From positions 1 to 64,000 of the forward strand of contig NZ_SDIF01000006.1 in assembly GCF_004122735.1 (NCBI RefSeq): 64,000 nucleotides of DNA, given 5' to 3'. Below, piece by piece: positions 52,081-62,600 of the stretch (within the stretch, counting starts at the first letter, position 1; the number at the start of each line of letters is the position of its first letter). The stretch comes from Streptomyces sioyaensis (GTDB lineage Bacteria; Actinomycetota; Actinomycetes; Streptomycetales; Streptomycetaceae). The notes under the pieces are model-generated. The model was given only the letters and a program-made list of their open reading frames with translations. It searched no databases and was not told the origin of the DNA. The position numbers and the translations under genes were made by a program.

Positions 52081-55000
52081 CGCGTCGTCTCCCGTTCGTC
52101 CATCGATTCCGTCGATTCCGTCGTCCATGCGACGACGTACTCCCTGCCCGGCAGGTCCGCCGGGTTGCCGATCCGGCGGCACCACACCCGGTGCAGCCGG
52201 CCTGCCGCCTCCACCAGCAGTTCTTCCGGCTGCGCGGCGACCACCGCGAAGTCCTTCGGCCGCCCTTGCAGACCGGTGCCGCGCGCCTTGGCCACCGCTT
52301 CCTTGGCCGCCCAGAACCTGGTGAACCACAGGCCTTCGGGCTCACCCGCTTCGGTCCGTTGCGCGCCGAGGAGCGCGCGCTCGGCCGGGCCGAGCGCCAT
52401 CGCCCGGGCCGGCTCCGGGCGTTCGGTGATCTCCTCCACATCGATGCCGATCCCGCCGGGGCCGTGCCCGGAACGGGGGCGCACCATGGCCACGCCGGTC
52501 TCCGCGCAGTGCGCCAGCGAGACGTCCAGCTCGGGCAGGTCCCGGCCGTGGAGGCCGGCGACCCGCGGACGGCCGGCCTCGTCGTTGCCGACCCGGATCT
52601 CCGCGGGGAAGACAGGCCCCTCGCCGTGATCCCACAGCCACTGGCGGACGGCGTCCTTGACCGCGATCCTGCCCAGCAGCCACTGCGCACGGCCGCGCGG
52701 CGGGCGCCGCTCGTAGTCCTCGCGCTCCGCGCTGCTCAGGTGGTTGCGCATGACGAGGTCGCGCGAGGCCAGGTCCGGCCACCGGTCGTGGACGAGCGAC
52801 CAGCCGCCCTCCTGGACGCGGGAGAGGGTGTTCCGCTCGGGGAACCGTTCCTGGACCCTGGTCTCCTCGCGGTTGTCGAAGCGGCGGTCCTGCCAGCCGT
52901 GGATCTCCGCCCACACCCGGCCGTCGGCGACGAGCTGGATGTCCGCCTCGACCGCGGTCTCGGTGACGGAGGAGATGGTGACGAGGCAGTCCAGCGTGGT
53001 GCCGGTCGCGGGGTGCGGGCCGAAGAAGCGCATCCGCCGCATGCGGACCGGGAACACCACGGTCCGCTCGGTCAGGGTGCTGATGATCCAGTAGCCGAGC
53101 AGCTGACCGACGTTGTCCAGCAGGGCGCCGGGGGCGGGCGGGGTGGTGAGCTTCCCGCGTACGTGGCGGGGGCCGACCGCGGTGAGCTCGGTGACGCCCT
53201 GGAACAGCGGGCCGTGGAACATCCAGCGGTCCGCGTAGAGTTCCTCGGCGGTGATCTCCGGGGTCCGTTCTGATGCGGGGTCCCAGGTCCACGGGCGGGG
53301 CGGCGACTCCAGGTGGCCCGCCGCGAGTTCGACCTCGGCGCGGGCGAACCGGCCGAAGGTCACGCCGACCCGCCGGGGCCCCTGCGGTGCCACGGTGACG
53401 GGCACGTCGGCGGACGGGCTGACGGTCACCCACCGGTTCAGCTGCACCCCGTGCACCGCGACGGCGGAGGAGCCGGGCGCGGCCTGCTCGGCGCACTCCA
53501 TCATGTGGTGGATCACCGTGGTGGCCGGGACCACCGGCCAGCGGTCGGCCTCGTCCGGCCAGCCGGGGCGCTGCGCGAAGAAGCAGTGGTCCAGCAGGTA
53601 CGGCATGGTGTCCGTGGACACCCGCAGCACGGTGCGGAACTCTCCCCCGCCGGGGGACGGCGAGCCGGGTACCGTCGCCGGTACGGGAGCCGTCGGTACG
53701 GGAGCCGTCGGTACAGCGGGCGCCGATACCGGGGTCGCCGGTACGGAGGTCGCCGCCGCGGGCCTCCCGGCCGCCGTGCGGGCGGCGCCGAGCACCGCCG
53801 TGGCGGTGTCCGCGGTGTCCCTCAGCAGCGCGCTCAGTTCGCCGGCTACCGGAATCCGGTCGGCCACCGCCTCCAGGGCGGACAGTTCGCCCCCCGTGCG
53901 CACCGCGGGCCGGGCCGCCAGTGCCGAGCGGAGGCCGCCCAGCGTCTCCTCGTCGAAGGAGACCAGCGGTCCTCCGAGGTCCAGCCGGACCGGCGGGCGC
54001 TTCGACGCCGCGCCGCGGCCGGCCCGCAGCGGCCGGAAGTCCGGCGCGCCGCCCTCCGCCCACAGGGCGGTGGCGACCCGGTGCAGCTGTGCGAGTCCGC
54101 TGCGGTGCGGGGAGTTGGCGGCCACCGCCAGGTGCGGCCGGCCGTGCAGCGTGTTGCCGATCAGCGTGCCGACCTGGCCCGTTCCCGCCTGAACGAAGAC
54201 CCGGACGCCGGCCGCGTACATCGCCTCGATCAGCGGGCGGAAGCGCACGGGCTCCAGCAGATGCCGCAGGAACAGCTCGCGGACCTCGGCCTCGGTGGGC
54301 GGGTACACCGACGCCGTGGTCGCCGACCACACCGGAACGGTGGGCGGATACAGCGCGAACTGGCTCGCGGCACGGCGGATCGGGTCGAGGTAGGGGGCCA
54401 GCATGGGGGTGTGGAAGCCGGATTGGAACGGCAGGACCTGGCCGACGACGTTCCGCGCACGGAACCAGCGCACGAGCTCGTCCACCGGGCCCGGCGGACC
54501 GCACACCATGGCCTGGTCCGGCGCGTTGTCGTGGGACAGCACGATCTCGGGACGGTCCGCGAGGGCGGCCGCGACCCGGTCGGCCGGGGCGCCCAGGACG
54601 GCGAAGGCCAGGCCCGGCACCCGCAATTCGTCCGGGTCGAAGTCCGCCATGAACTCGTCCACCGCACGGCCGGCGAACAACCCGCCGGTGACCATGGCGG
54701 TCCACTCGCCCACGCTGTGGCCGGCGACCGCGTCCGGCACGATGGCCATCCGGCGCAGGGCGGCGTCCAGCACCCGGCCCACCGCGACCACCTCGCCCCC
54801 GTGCCGCCCGACGTCCGCCACCTCGGTCGGCTGCCCGGCGGGGAGGGTGGGGAGCAGGGCGCCCAGCCCGAAGTGCCGGGCGACGTCGGAGACGTGCGGC
54901 CGGAACTCGGCCTCCAGCCCCGGAAAGACGAAGGCCACCTGGGAACCGCCGTCCCCGCCGAGCAGCGGATCGGCGGTGAACCACACATCGCCGCGGCCCC

Positions 55001-56663
55001 GCCACGGGCGGCCCTTGGCCAGCACCCTGCGCGCCAGGGCGAGGCTCTTGGCCGTCGGGTCGACGATGCCGAGCCGGCTGCGCCCCTCGCCGGGATCCCG
55101 GTCGTCGAGACCCGCCGCGAGCACCGCCGAGTCGTCGGCGTCCAGCAGGCCGGCCAGCCGCTCGGGGCTGTCGGCGGTGAGCCGCAGCACGCGTTCCTGC
55201 TCCCGCACCGACACCGCGGGCCGGTTCCGCCGGCCCGCCGCGCCCTCGGGCGGGGCTTCGAGCACCACGTGCGCGTTGATGCCGCCGAAGCCGAAGGCGT
55301 TCACCGCGGCCCGCCGGACCCCGTCCGCGCCCTCGGTCTGCCACGCCTGCGCCGCGGGGATCGTCCGGAACCGGGTCCGCTCCAGCGCGGGGTGCGGATC
55401 GTCGCAGTGCAGCGTGGGCGGCAGCACCGCGTGGTGGACGGCGAGCGCCGCCTTGGCCAGGCCGGCCACGCCCGCCGCCGGCATGGTGTGGCCGATCATC
55501 GACTTCACCGAGCCGATGACCGCCCGGTCCGCGCCGTCAGCGGTGCCGAACACCTCCTGCACGGTGGCCAGTTCGGCGCCGTCGCCGGAAGGGGTCGCGG
55601 TCCCGTGGGCCTCCAGCAACCCGATCGAACCCGGCCGGGTGGGGTCGAGACCGGCCGCGCGCCACGCCTGTCGTACCGCCTTCACCTGCCCCCCGGAGTC
55701 CGGGTTGACGAGGCTGCCGCTGCGGCCGTCGCTCGCCACTCCGGTGCCGCGGATCACGGCGTAGACCCGGTCACCGTCGCGTTGCGCGTCGCTGAGCCGC
55801 TTGAGCACCACGACGCCGGAGCCCTCACCGATGAGCAGGCCGTCCGCGGCCCGGTCGAAGGGGCGGATCCGCTGGCTGGGGGAGAGCGCGCGCAGCTGGG
55901 CGAACACGCTCCACAGCGTGATGTCGTGGCAGTGGTGGACGCCGCCGGCGAGCATCAGGTCGCAGCGCCCACCGGCCAGTTCGGCCACCGCCTGGTCGAC
56001 CGCGACCAGCGAGGACGCGCAGGCGGCGTCCACGGTGTACGCGGGGCCGCGCAGGTCGAGCCGGTTGGCGACCCGGGAGGCGGTGAGGTTCGGCACCAGG
56101 CCGATCGCCTGCTCGGGGTCGTCCGGTCCGAGCTGCTGGACGAAGGCCTGCCGTACCCGCTCGATGTGGTCACCGCCGAGGTCGGGCAGCAACTCCCCGA
56201 GCGTGCGCACGAGCTGGTTGGCCGTGCGCACCCGCTGGGACCCGCGGGACAGTCCGGGGGTCAGGTAGCCCCCGCGCCCCAGGATCACGCCGATCCGGTC
56301 GCGGTCGGGCAACCGGTCCTCGCCGCCCGCGTCGGCGATCGCGTCCGCGACCACCTTCAGCGCGATGAGCTGGTCGGGTTCGGTGCCCGCGACCGAGTTG
56401 GGCATGATCCCGAACTGGGTCACCTCGACCTCGGCCAGCTCGTCGACGAATCCACCCCGCCGGCAGTAGACGCGGTCCGAGCGCCCCACCGCCTGCGGAT
56501 CGTAGAAGCTGGCGTCCCAGCGGCCGGCCGGGACGTCGGTGATCGCGTCCACCCCGGCGACCAGGTTGCGCCAGTACGCGTCGAGGTCTGCCGCGCCCGG
56601 CAGCAGGACCGCCATGCCGACGATGGCGATCTGTGCGCCCGCGCCGTCTTCCCCCCTGGTCAT
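52077..56663 (-). CDS. Type I polyketide/PUFA-like synthase: KS-AT-DH-PPTase
   Basis: A 1528-residue multidomain protein. KS spans residues 10-470 with catalytic Cys215 (VDAACASS), His353 (EAHGTAT) and His392 (MIGHT). The AT-like domain, about 555-880, has GHSVGEW (Ser650) and GFHTP (His751), but the usual GQGSQ start is replaced by PGLEAEF. A Pro/Ala/Thr linker (965-1008) precedes a double-hotdog DH (about 1010-1260; His1026, MFHGPLFQG, Asp1183). The C terminus (1290-1528) is an Sfp-like phosphopantetheinyl transferase (GIGIDVEEI, WAAKEAVAKARG). The ATG at 56663 follows the partner synthase stop by one base. With that partner it forms an iterative, reducing PKS. Confidence 0.93.
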   Translation of the reverse strand: MTRGEDGAGAQIAIVGMAVLLPGAADLDAYWRNLVAGVDAITDVPAGRWDASFYDPQAVGRSDRVYCRRGGFVDELAEVEVTQFGIMPNSVAGTEPDQLIALKVVADAIADAGGEDRLPDRDRIGVILGRGGYLTPGLSRGSQRVRTANQLVRTLGELLPDLGGDHIERVRQAFVQQLGPDDPEQAIGLVPNLTASRVANRLDLRGPAYTVDAACASSLVAVDQAVAELAGGRCDLMLAGGVHHCHDITLWSVFAQLRALSPSQRIRPFDRAADGLLIGEGSGVVVLKRLSDAQRDGDRVYAVIRGTGVASDGRSGSLVNPDSGGQVKAVRQAWRAAGLDPTRPGSIGLLEAHGTATPSGDGAELATVQEVFGTADGADRAVIGSVKSMIGHTMPAAGVAGLAKAALAVHHAVLPPTLHCDDPHPALERTRFRTIPAAQAWQTEGADGVRRAAVNAFGFGGINAHVVLEAPPEGAAGRRNRPAVSVREQERVLRLTADSPERLAGLLDADDSAVLAAGLDDRDPGEGRSRLGIVDPTAKSLALARRVLAKGRPWRGRGDVWFTADPLLGGDGGSQVAFVFPGLEAEFRPHVSDVARHFGLGALLPTLPAGQPTEVADVGRHGGEVVAVGRVLDAALRRMAIVPDAVAGHSVGEWTAMVTGGLFAGRAVDEFMADFDPDELRVPGLAFAVLGAPADRVAAALADRPEIVLSHDNAPDQAMVCGPPGPVDELVRWFRARNVVGQVLPFQSGFHTPMLAPYLDPIRRAASQFALYPPTVPVWSATTASVYPPTEAEVRELFLRHLLEPVRFRPLIEAMYAAGVRVFVQAGTGQVGTLIGNTLHGRPHLAVAANSPHRSGLAQLHRVATALWAEGGAPDFRPLRAGRGAASKRPPVRLDLGGPLVSFDEETLGGLRSALAARPAVRTGGELSALEAVADRIPVAGELSALLRDTADTATAVLGAARTAAGRPAAATSVPATPVSAPAVPTAPVPTAPVPATVPGSPSPGGGEFRTVLRVSTDTMPYLLDHCFFAQRPGWPDEADRWPVVPATTVIHHMMECAEQAAPGSSAVAVHGVQLNRWVTVSPSADVPVTVAPQGPRRVGVTFGRFARAEVELAAGHLESPPRPWTWDPASERTPEITAEELYADRWMFHGPLFQGVTELTAVGPRHVRGKLTTPPAPGALLDNVGQLLGYWIISTLTERTVVFPVRMRRMRFFGPHPATGTTLDCLVTISSVTETAVEADIQLVADGRVWAEIHGWQDRRFDNREETRVQERFPERNTLSRVQEGGWSLVHDRWPDLASRDLVMRNHLSSAEREDYERRPPRGRAQWLLGRIAVKDAVRQWLWDHGEGPVFPAEIRVGNDEAGRPRVAGLHGRDLPELDVSLAHCAETGVAMVRPRSGHGPGGIGIDVEEITERPEPARAMALGPAERALLGAQRTEAGEPEGLWFTRFWAAKEAVAKARGTGLQGRPKDFAVVAAQPEELLVEAAGRLHRVWCRRIGNPADLPGREYVVAWTTESTESMDERETTR

Positions 56664-56664
56664 C

Positions 56665-59600
56665 TCACCACCCCGACGCGGTGTAGACGACGGCACGGGC
56701 CGACTCCTCGCCCCAGGCGAGCTCGCGCAGCAGGCAGAGGGTGCCTTCCTCGGGGTCGATCAGCCGGATGCCCCGGCGGGCGTACTCCCGCGCCAGCTCG
56801 GGGGTCACCATGCCCGCGTGCTGCCCGGTGGGGGCCCACGGTCCCCAGTGGACCGTGAGGAGCCGGCAGCCGGTGCGGGCGGCCCAGCGGCTGCCCATGC
56901 TCTGCAAGGCGTCGTTCGCGGCGGCGTAGTCCACCTGGCCGCGGCTGCCCAGAACGGCCGAGATGCTGCCGAAGAACACCGTGAAGCGCGGGGGGGTCGG
57001 CAGGCCCTCCACCGCCTCCAGCAGCGTGCGGGCGCCGTCGACCTTGGTGTCGAACACCCGGCGGAAGGACTCGGTGTCCTTCTCCGCCAGCATCCGGTCC
57101 TCGATCACCCCGGCGGCGTACACCACACCGTCCAGCCGGCCGTGCTCGGCGTAGATGTCCTTCACCACCCGGTGCACCGCCTCGGTGTCCCGGGTGTCCG
57201 CCGAGTGGTAGCGCACCGCGCTGCCGAGGGAGCGCAGTTCCTCGACCGTGGCGCTGATCTCGCGCTGCGCGAGGATCTGCCCGACGGTCCGCTCGATCTC
57301 GGCCGGCGTGCGGTTTCCGAGCGCCGCCAGGGTGGCCCGGAGCGTCGCGCGGTCGGGCGCCGACCGCGTGGCCGGGTCTTCCGGGCCGCTCGGCGCGGCG
57401 GTCCTGCCGACCAGCTCGATCCGGCAGCCGGCGGCCGCCGCCAGCGTCGCGGCGAAGCGTGCCGTGATGCCCCGGGCTCCGCCCACCAACAGCACCACGG
57501 CGTCCCGGTCCAGGCCGATCGCCGTGGCCTCGGCCGCACCGTCGCCGGCCGGCCCGGCTCCCGTGGTGCCCAGCCGGCCGAGGGCGGTCTCGGTCAGCTC
57601 GAAGCCGTACCGAGCGCCGGCGGACCGGAGGACGACCGGGGCGCGGTCGGTGGCCGGCAACTCGCCGGCCAGCGTGGTCGCCACGGCCTCCGCCGAGGCG
57701 TCCGGGGCGACCTCGACCAGCCTGGCGACCGTGTCCGGATATTCCTGGGCGATGGTCCGGAACATCCCGCGCAGTCCGTCCGGTCGCCCGTCGTCGGCCG
57801 CCGCCCCGCCGGGGACGGCGGCGATCAGCCACCGGGGCGCGCGCCGCAGCGCGGCCTGCACCACCGGGAACGACTCCGGCAGCAGCGGGTCCTCGGTGCC
57901 GGCCAGCGCCTCCAGGTGGAGCACACCGTCCAGCGGGCCGTCCTCGTCCGTCAGCAGGTGCTGGCCGTCGTGTACGACGAACTCCGCTCCCTGTGCGGCG
58001 AGTTGGGCCGACAGGGACTCGCCCACCGGGCTGTCCCCGCCCAGCAGCGCGAACCGCTTTCCGGCCAGCGCGCCGGGTTCCGCGGCCGGCTCGGGAAGGG
58101 CCACCTCCCGCAGCAGCAGCCGGGCGGGCGCCTCGGCGACCACCTCGGCCGCGGCCGGGCGGCCGACCGGATCCGCCGGGCTCCCGTCCTCGGGGGGCTG
58201 CTCCTCGTCGCCGCGGAGCCGTGCCATCAGCAGGCCGGCGATGCCGGAGGCGGTACGGGCCGCGGACAGCGCGTCCAACTCCGCGTCGTCGAGCTGGGAG
58301 ACGCCCGCCCCGCCCTCGCCGCCGGCCCGGACCCGGGCGGCCAGTTCACCGGCGATCTCGATCCGCTTGATCGAGTCGACGCTCAGGTCGGCCTCCAGGT
58401 CGAGATCGGGTTCGATCATGTCCACCGGATAGCCGGTGCGTTCGCTGATCAGCCCCAGGATGGTCTGCAGCACGTCGTCCTCGGTGAGCGGCGCGGCAGT
58501 GGTGGGGGCCTCCGGCGCCGGCGGGGCCGCCGCCTCCGGGGCGGGCGCGAGGGGGCCGGGGTCGCCGAGGACCGCGGGGGACGTGACCGGTTCGACCGGT
58601 ACGGGCACCTGGTGAACGGGCGCCACCGGAGCCGGCGGTGCGAGCGCCGGCGTGCCCGGCGCGGCACCGAAGTACGTGAGCAGCACATCGCGCTGCGCCG
58701 CGACGATCTCCCGGCTGGTGCGCAGGAACTCGGAGACCATCCGGTCCGGGCTGACGGCAGCTTCGTGGGGGTCGGGCGTCGTCACCAACATCTCCTGGAT
58801 ACGTCGGGCCGGCATGAGAGAGCCGGGCAGCGGGCTGCCGTCACGGGTACGCACCAGGTGCCCGTTGACGGTCCAGCCGGGTCGTTCGGGGGGAGTCGCG
58901 TGCCGCAGGTCGGTGGCATGGCGGCCGTGGAACAGCCAGCCGGTGCGCACCCGCACGCCGGCCATGGCCAGCTGGGCGAGCGCGCCGAGGAAGCCGCGCA
59001 CACCGCGGCCGCCCGCCGTTTCGGCACCGACCGTCGTGTGCGGGCGGTCCCGGAGGATCGCGGACACGAGGGAGGTGAGCGTCGAGCCGGGCCCGACCCC
59101 GACGAAGATCCGGGCCCCGGCCCGGTACATCTGCTCGATCTGCTCGGTGAACCGCACGGGCGCGCCGATCTGTGCGGCCAGTTCGGTGCGTACGTCCTCG
59201 GGGCGTGGCGCATAGACGGACGCCGTGCGGTTGGCCCACACCGGCGTCTGCGGTGCGCGTACCGGCGCCTTGGCGAGTGCCTCGGCGAACCGCTCGGCGG
59301 CGTCGGCGACGACCGGGCTGTGGAAGGCGCAGGCCACCGGGAGGGTCTTGGCGCCGAAACCGTGCGCGCGAAGGTGCTCCACCGCGGTCGCGACCGCGTC
59401 GCCGGGCCCGGAGATGACGACCTGCTCGGGCGCGTTGTGGTTCGCGACGACGACGCGGTCCGCCAGGCCCGCCGCGTCGAGCTGCCGGGAGACGTCCTCG
59501 GCGCCGGCCGACACCGCCGCCATCGCGCCCGGGTCCGCGCCGGCCGCGGACACGATCGCCTCGGCCCGCCGCGCGCTCAGCTCCAGCAGGGTTGCCGGGT

Positions 59601-62600
59601 CCAGCGCCCCGGCGGCGCACAGCGCCACCAATTCGCCGTAGCTGTGCCCGGCCACCATGTCCGGGACCACCCCGGCGCGGCAGAACAGGTCGTACGCGGC
59701 CAGGCCGACCATGCCCAGCACGGGCTGGGCCACCGTGGTGTCGGTGACCTTGGCCCGCTGCTCGGCCGCGACGGCGGGGTCGAAGGCGTGCGGCGGGTAG
59801 AGGTCCTCGGCCCACTCGCGGCCGAGCTGGAGGTAGCGCTGGGCCTCCGGGAAGGCGACGAACAGGTCGGCGAGCATGTCGGGCCGCTGACTGCCCTGGC
59901 CGGGGAAGAGGAACGCCACCTTCGCGTCCGTGTCACGGTCGGGGGCCCCGTCGTCCGCCCCGAGGGCGAAGACCCCCGCGGCCGGGTCGTGTTCGCCCGC
60001 CCTCGCCCGCCCGAGCAGCACGGCCAGCTCGTCCAGGTCTCCGGCCACGACCGCCGACTGCGCCGGATGCCGGGAGGCATCACAGCGGCGGGAGGCGGTC
60101 AGCGCGAAGTCGCGCAACCGCCACGGGCGGCCGTCCCGCTCGTTCTTCTCCGCCAGGTCCAGCAGCTCCTGGATCGCCCGGCCGGCGTCCTCGCGGTCGG
60201 CGCCGCGGAAGACGAACAGCTCCGCCGGCCAGGAGTCGAGCCCCTGCACCGGCGGCGGTCCCTCGTCGTGGGCACGCAGCACGACGTGGAAGTTGGTGCC
60301 GCCGAAGCCGAAGGCGCTGACCCCGGCGACGCGCTCCGCCGGCCGCGCCGACCACGGCCGCGCGGAGGTGTGGAAGGCGAACGGGCTGCTCTCCTGGTCC
60401 CAGGCCGGATTGGGCCGCTCCAGCTGCCTCGTGGGCGGCTTGACGCCGGTGCGCAGCGCCATGGCGGTCTTGATCAGGCCCGCCAGACCGGCGGCGCACT
60501 TGGTGTGCCCGATCTGCGACTTCACCGACCCCAGCGCGCAACTTCCCGGCGCCGCTCCGGCCTCCGTGAACAGCTCGGTGAGGGCGCTCAGTTCGGTGCG
60601 GTCGCCGACCACGGTCCCGGTGCCGTGCGCCTCGATCAGACCGACCTCCGTCGGGGAGATCCCCGCGTTGCGGTAGGCGCGTTCCAGCGCGGCACGCTGT
60701 CCCTCGGCACGGGGTGCGGTCAGGCCGAGGGACTTGCCGTCACTGGCACTGCCGACGCCCTTGATCACGGCATAGACGCGGTCCCCGTCGCGCTCCGCGT
60801 CGGTCAGCCGCTTGAGCACCAGGCAGGCGACGCCCTCGCCCAGCGCTATGCCGTCCGCCGCGCTGTCGAAGGGGCGGGAGCGGCCGGTCGGGGACAGCGC
60901 ACGGACCGAGGAGAAGAGCAGGAAGTCGTTGATCCCGTTGTGCAGATCGGCGCCGCCGCACAGCACGAGGTCACTGGTGCCGGCGGACAGTTCCTTGCAC
61001 GCCACGTCCACCGCGGCCAGCGAGGAGGCGCAGGCCGCGTCCACCGTGTAGTTCATGCCCCGCAGGTCGAGCCGGTTGGCGATCCGGCCGGAGATGACGT
61101 TGGCCAGCATCCCGGGGAAGGAGTCCTCGGTGAGCGTGGGCAGCTGGGCGTCCAGCTCGGACGGCAGCTGCGCCACGTACGCCGGCAGCAGCGAGCGCAG
61201 CGCGGCGGCGTTCGACAGGTCGCTGCCCGCCTCGGCCCCGAAGACCACGGCGGCCCGGGACCGGTCGAAGTCCCGCTCCCCGTACCCCGCGTCCTCCAAC
61301 GCCAGGCGCGCCGCCTCCAGGGACAGCAGCTGCACCGGCTCGATGCTGCCCAGCGAGGACGGCGGAATGCCGTAGCGCAGCGGATCGAAGGGGATGTCGG
61401 GCAGGAAGCCGCCCCACTTCGAATCGGTGTGGCCGCCGTCCGCCTGGGGCGCGTAGTAGATCGCCGGGTCCCACCGCTCGGGGGACACCTCCGTGACGGC
61501 GTCGACTCCCCCGACCACGTTCGCCCAGTAACTGGCGAGGTCCGGCGCGTCCGGGAACATGCAGGACATGCCGACGACGGCGATGTCCAGGGGGGCCGGG
61601 GCGGGGAGTTCCGCATTCGGCCGGGGGGCCACGCCGAGCCGCTCGCGCGCCCGCGCGGCGTGCTCGGTGTAGAAGTCGGCGGCGGCGCTGCTGACCGACG
61701 CGTGCAGTGCGGCGATCGTGGTGGGCTGGTTGCGGAGCACGGCGACCTCGCCGGCCATGAACATTCCCTCGGCGAGCTGCCGGGGCTCGTCCACCTCGGT
61801 CAGCTCCTCGCCGACCCGTTCCACGCCCTTGCTGGCGATCCGCAGCCGGCCGACATTGAGCCGTTCCAGCTGTTCCCACGCCTGCCGTTCCGGGACGCCC
61901 TGCTCCCGCAACTCGTCCTTGATGCCGAGGTAGTTGTCGGTGAAGGGGCTGGTCACACACCGTGTCGTGTGGCCGGGCGCGGTTTCGAGCAGCTCGGTCC
62001 GCCGGGCCTGAAGGACCTGCCGCTGGAAGAGCGGCTGCACCGCGCCATGGCTCACCGCCTCCTCGGTGAAGAGGTAGGCGGTGCCCATGAGCATGCCCAC
62101 GGCCACGCCACGGGCGGTCAGCGGGGCGGCGAGCGCGGTGACCATCGCCGCGGACCGGGCGTCGTGGATCCCGCCGGCGAACAGCACCCGCAGCGTGTCG
62201 CCCGCGGTGTCCTCGGCCGCGTCGAGGAACTCGGTGAGGACGGCGATCTGGGCTTCCCACAGCGCGAAACTGCTCCGCGGCCCGACATGACCGCCGCATT
62301 CGGACCCCTCGAAGGCGAACTTGCGGACGCCGACGTCCAGGAACTGCCGCAGCACGCCGGGCGAGGGCACGTGGAGGAACGTGTCGATGCCGGCCTCTTC
62401 GAGCGCGGTCGCCTGCGAGGGCCGGCCGCCCGCGATGATCGCGCAGGACGGCCGGAATTCCCGGATGATCTCCAGCTGTGCGGCCCTGGTGCGCTGCGGA
62501 GCGAAGCCGAGCACCCCCACTCCCCAGGGCCGCCCGTCCAGTGCGGCACGCGTCTGCTCCAGCAGGGTGCGCGTCTGCTCCGGGCCGGCGAGCGCCAGCG

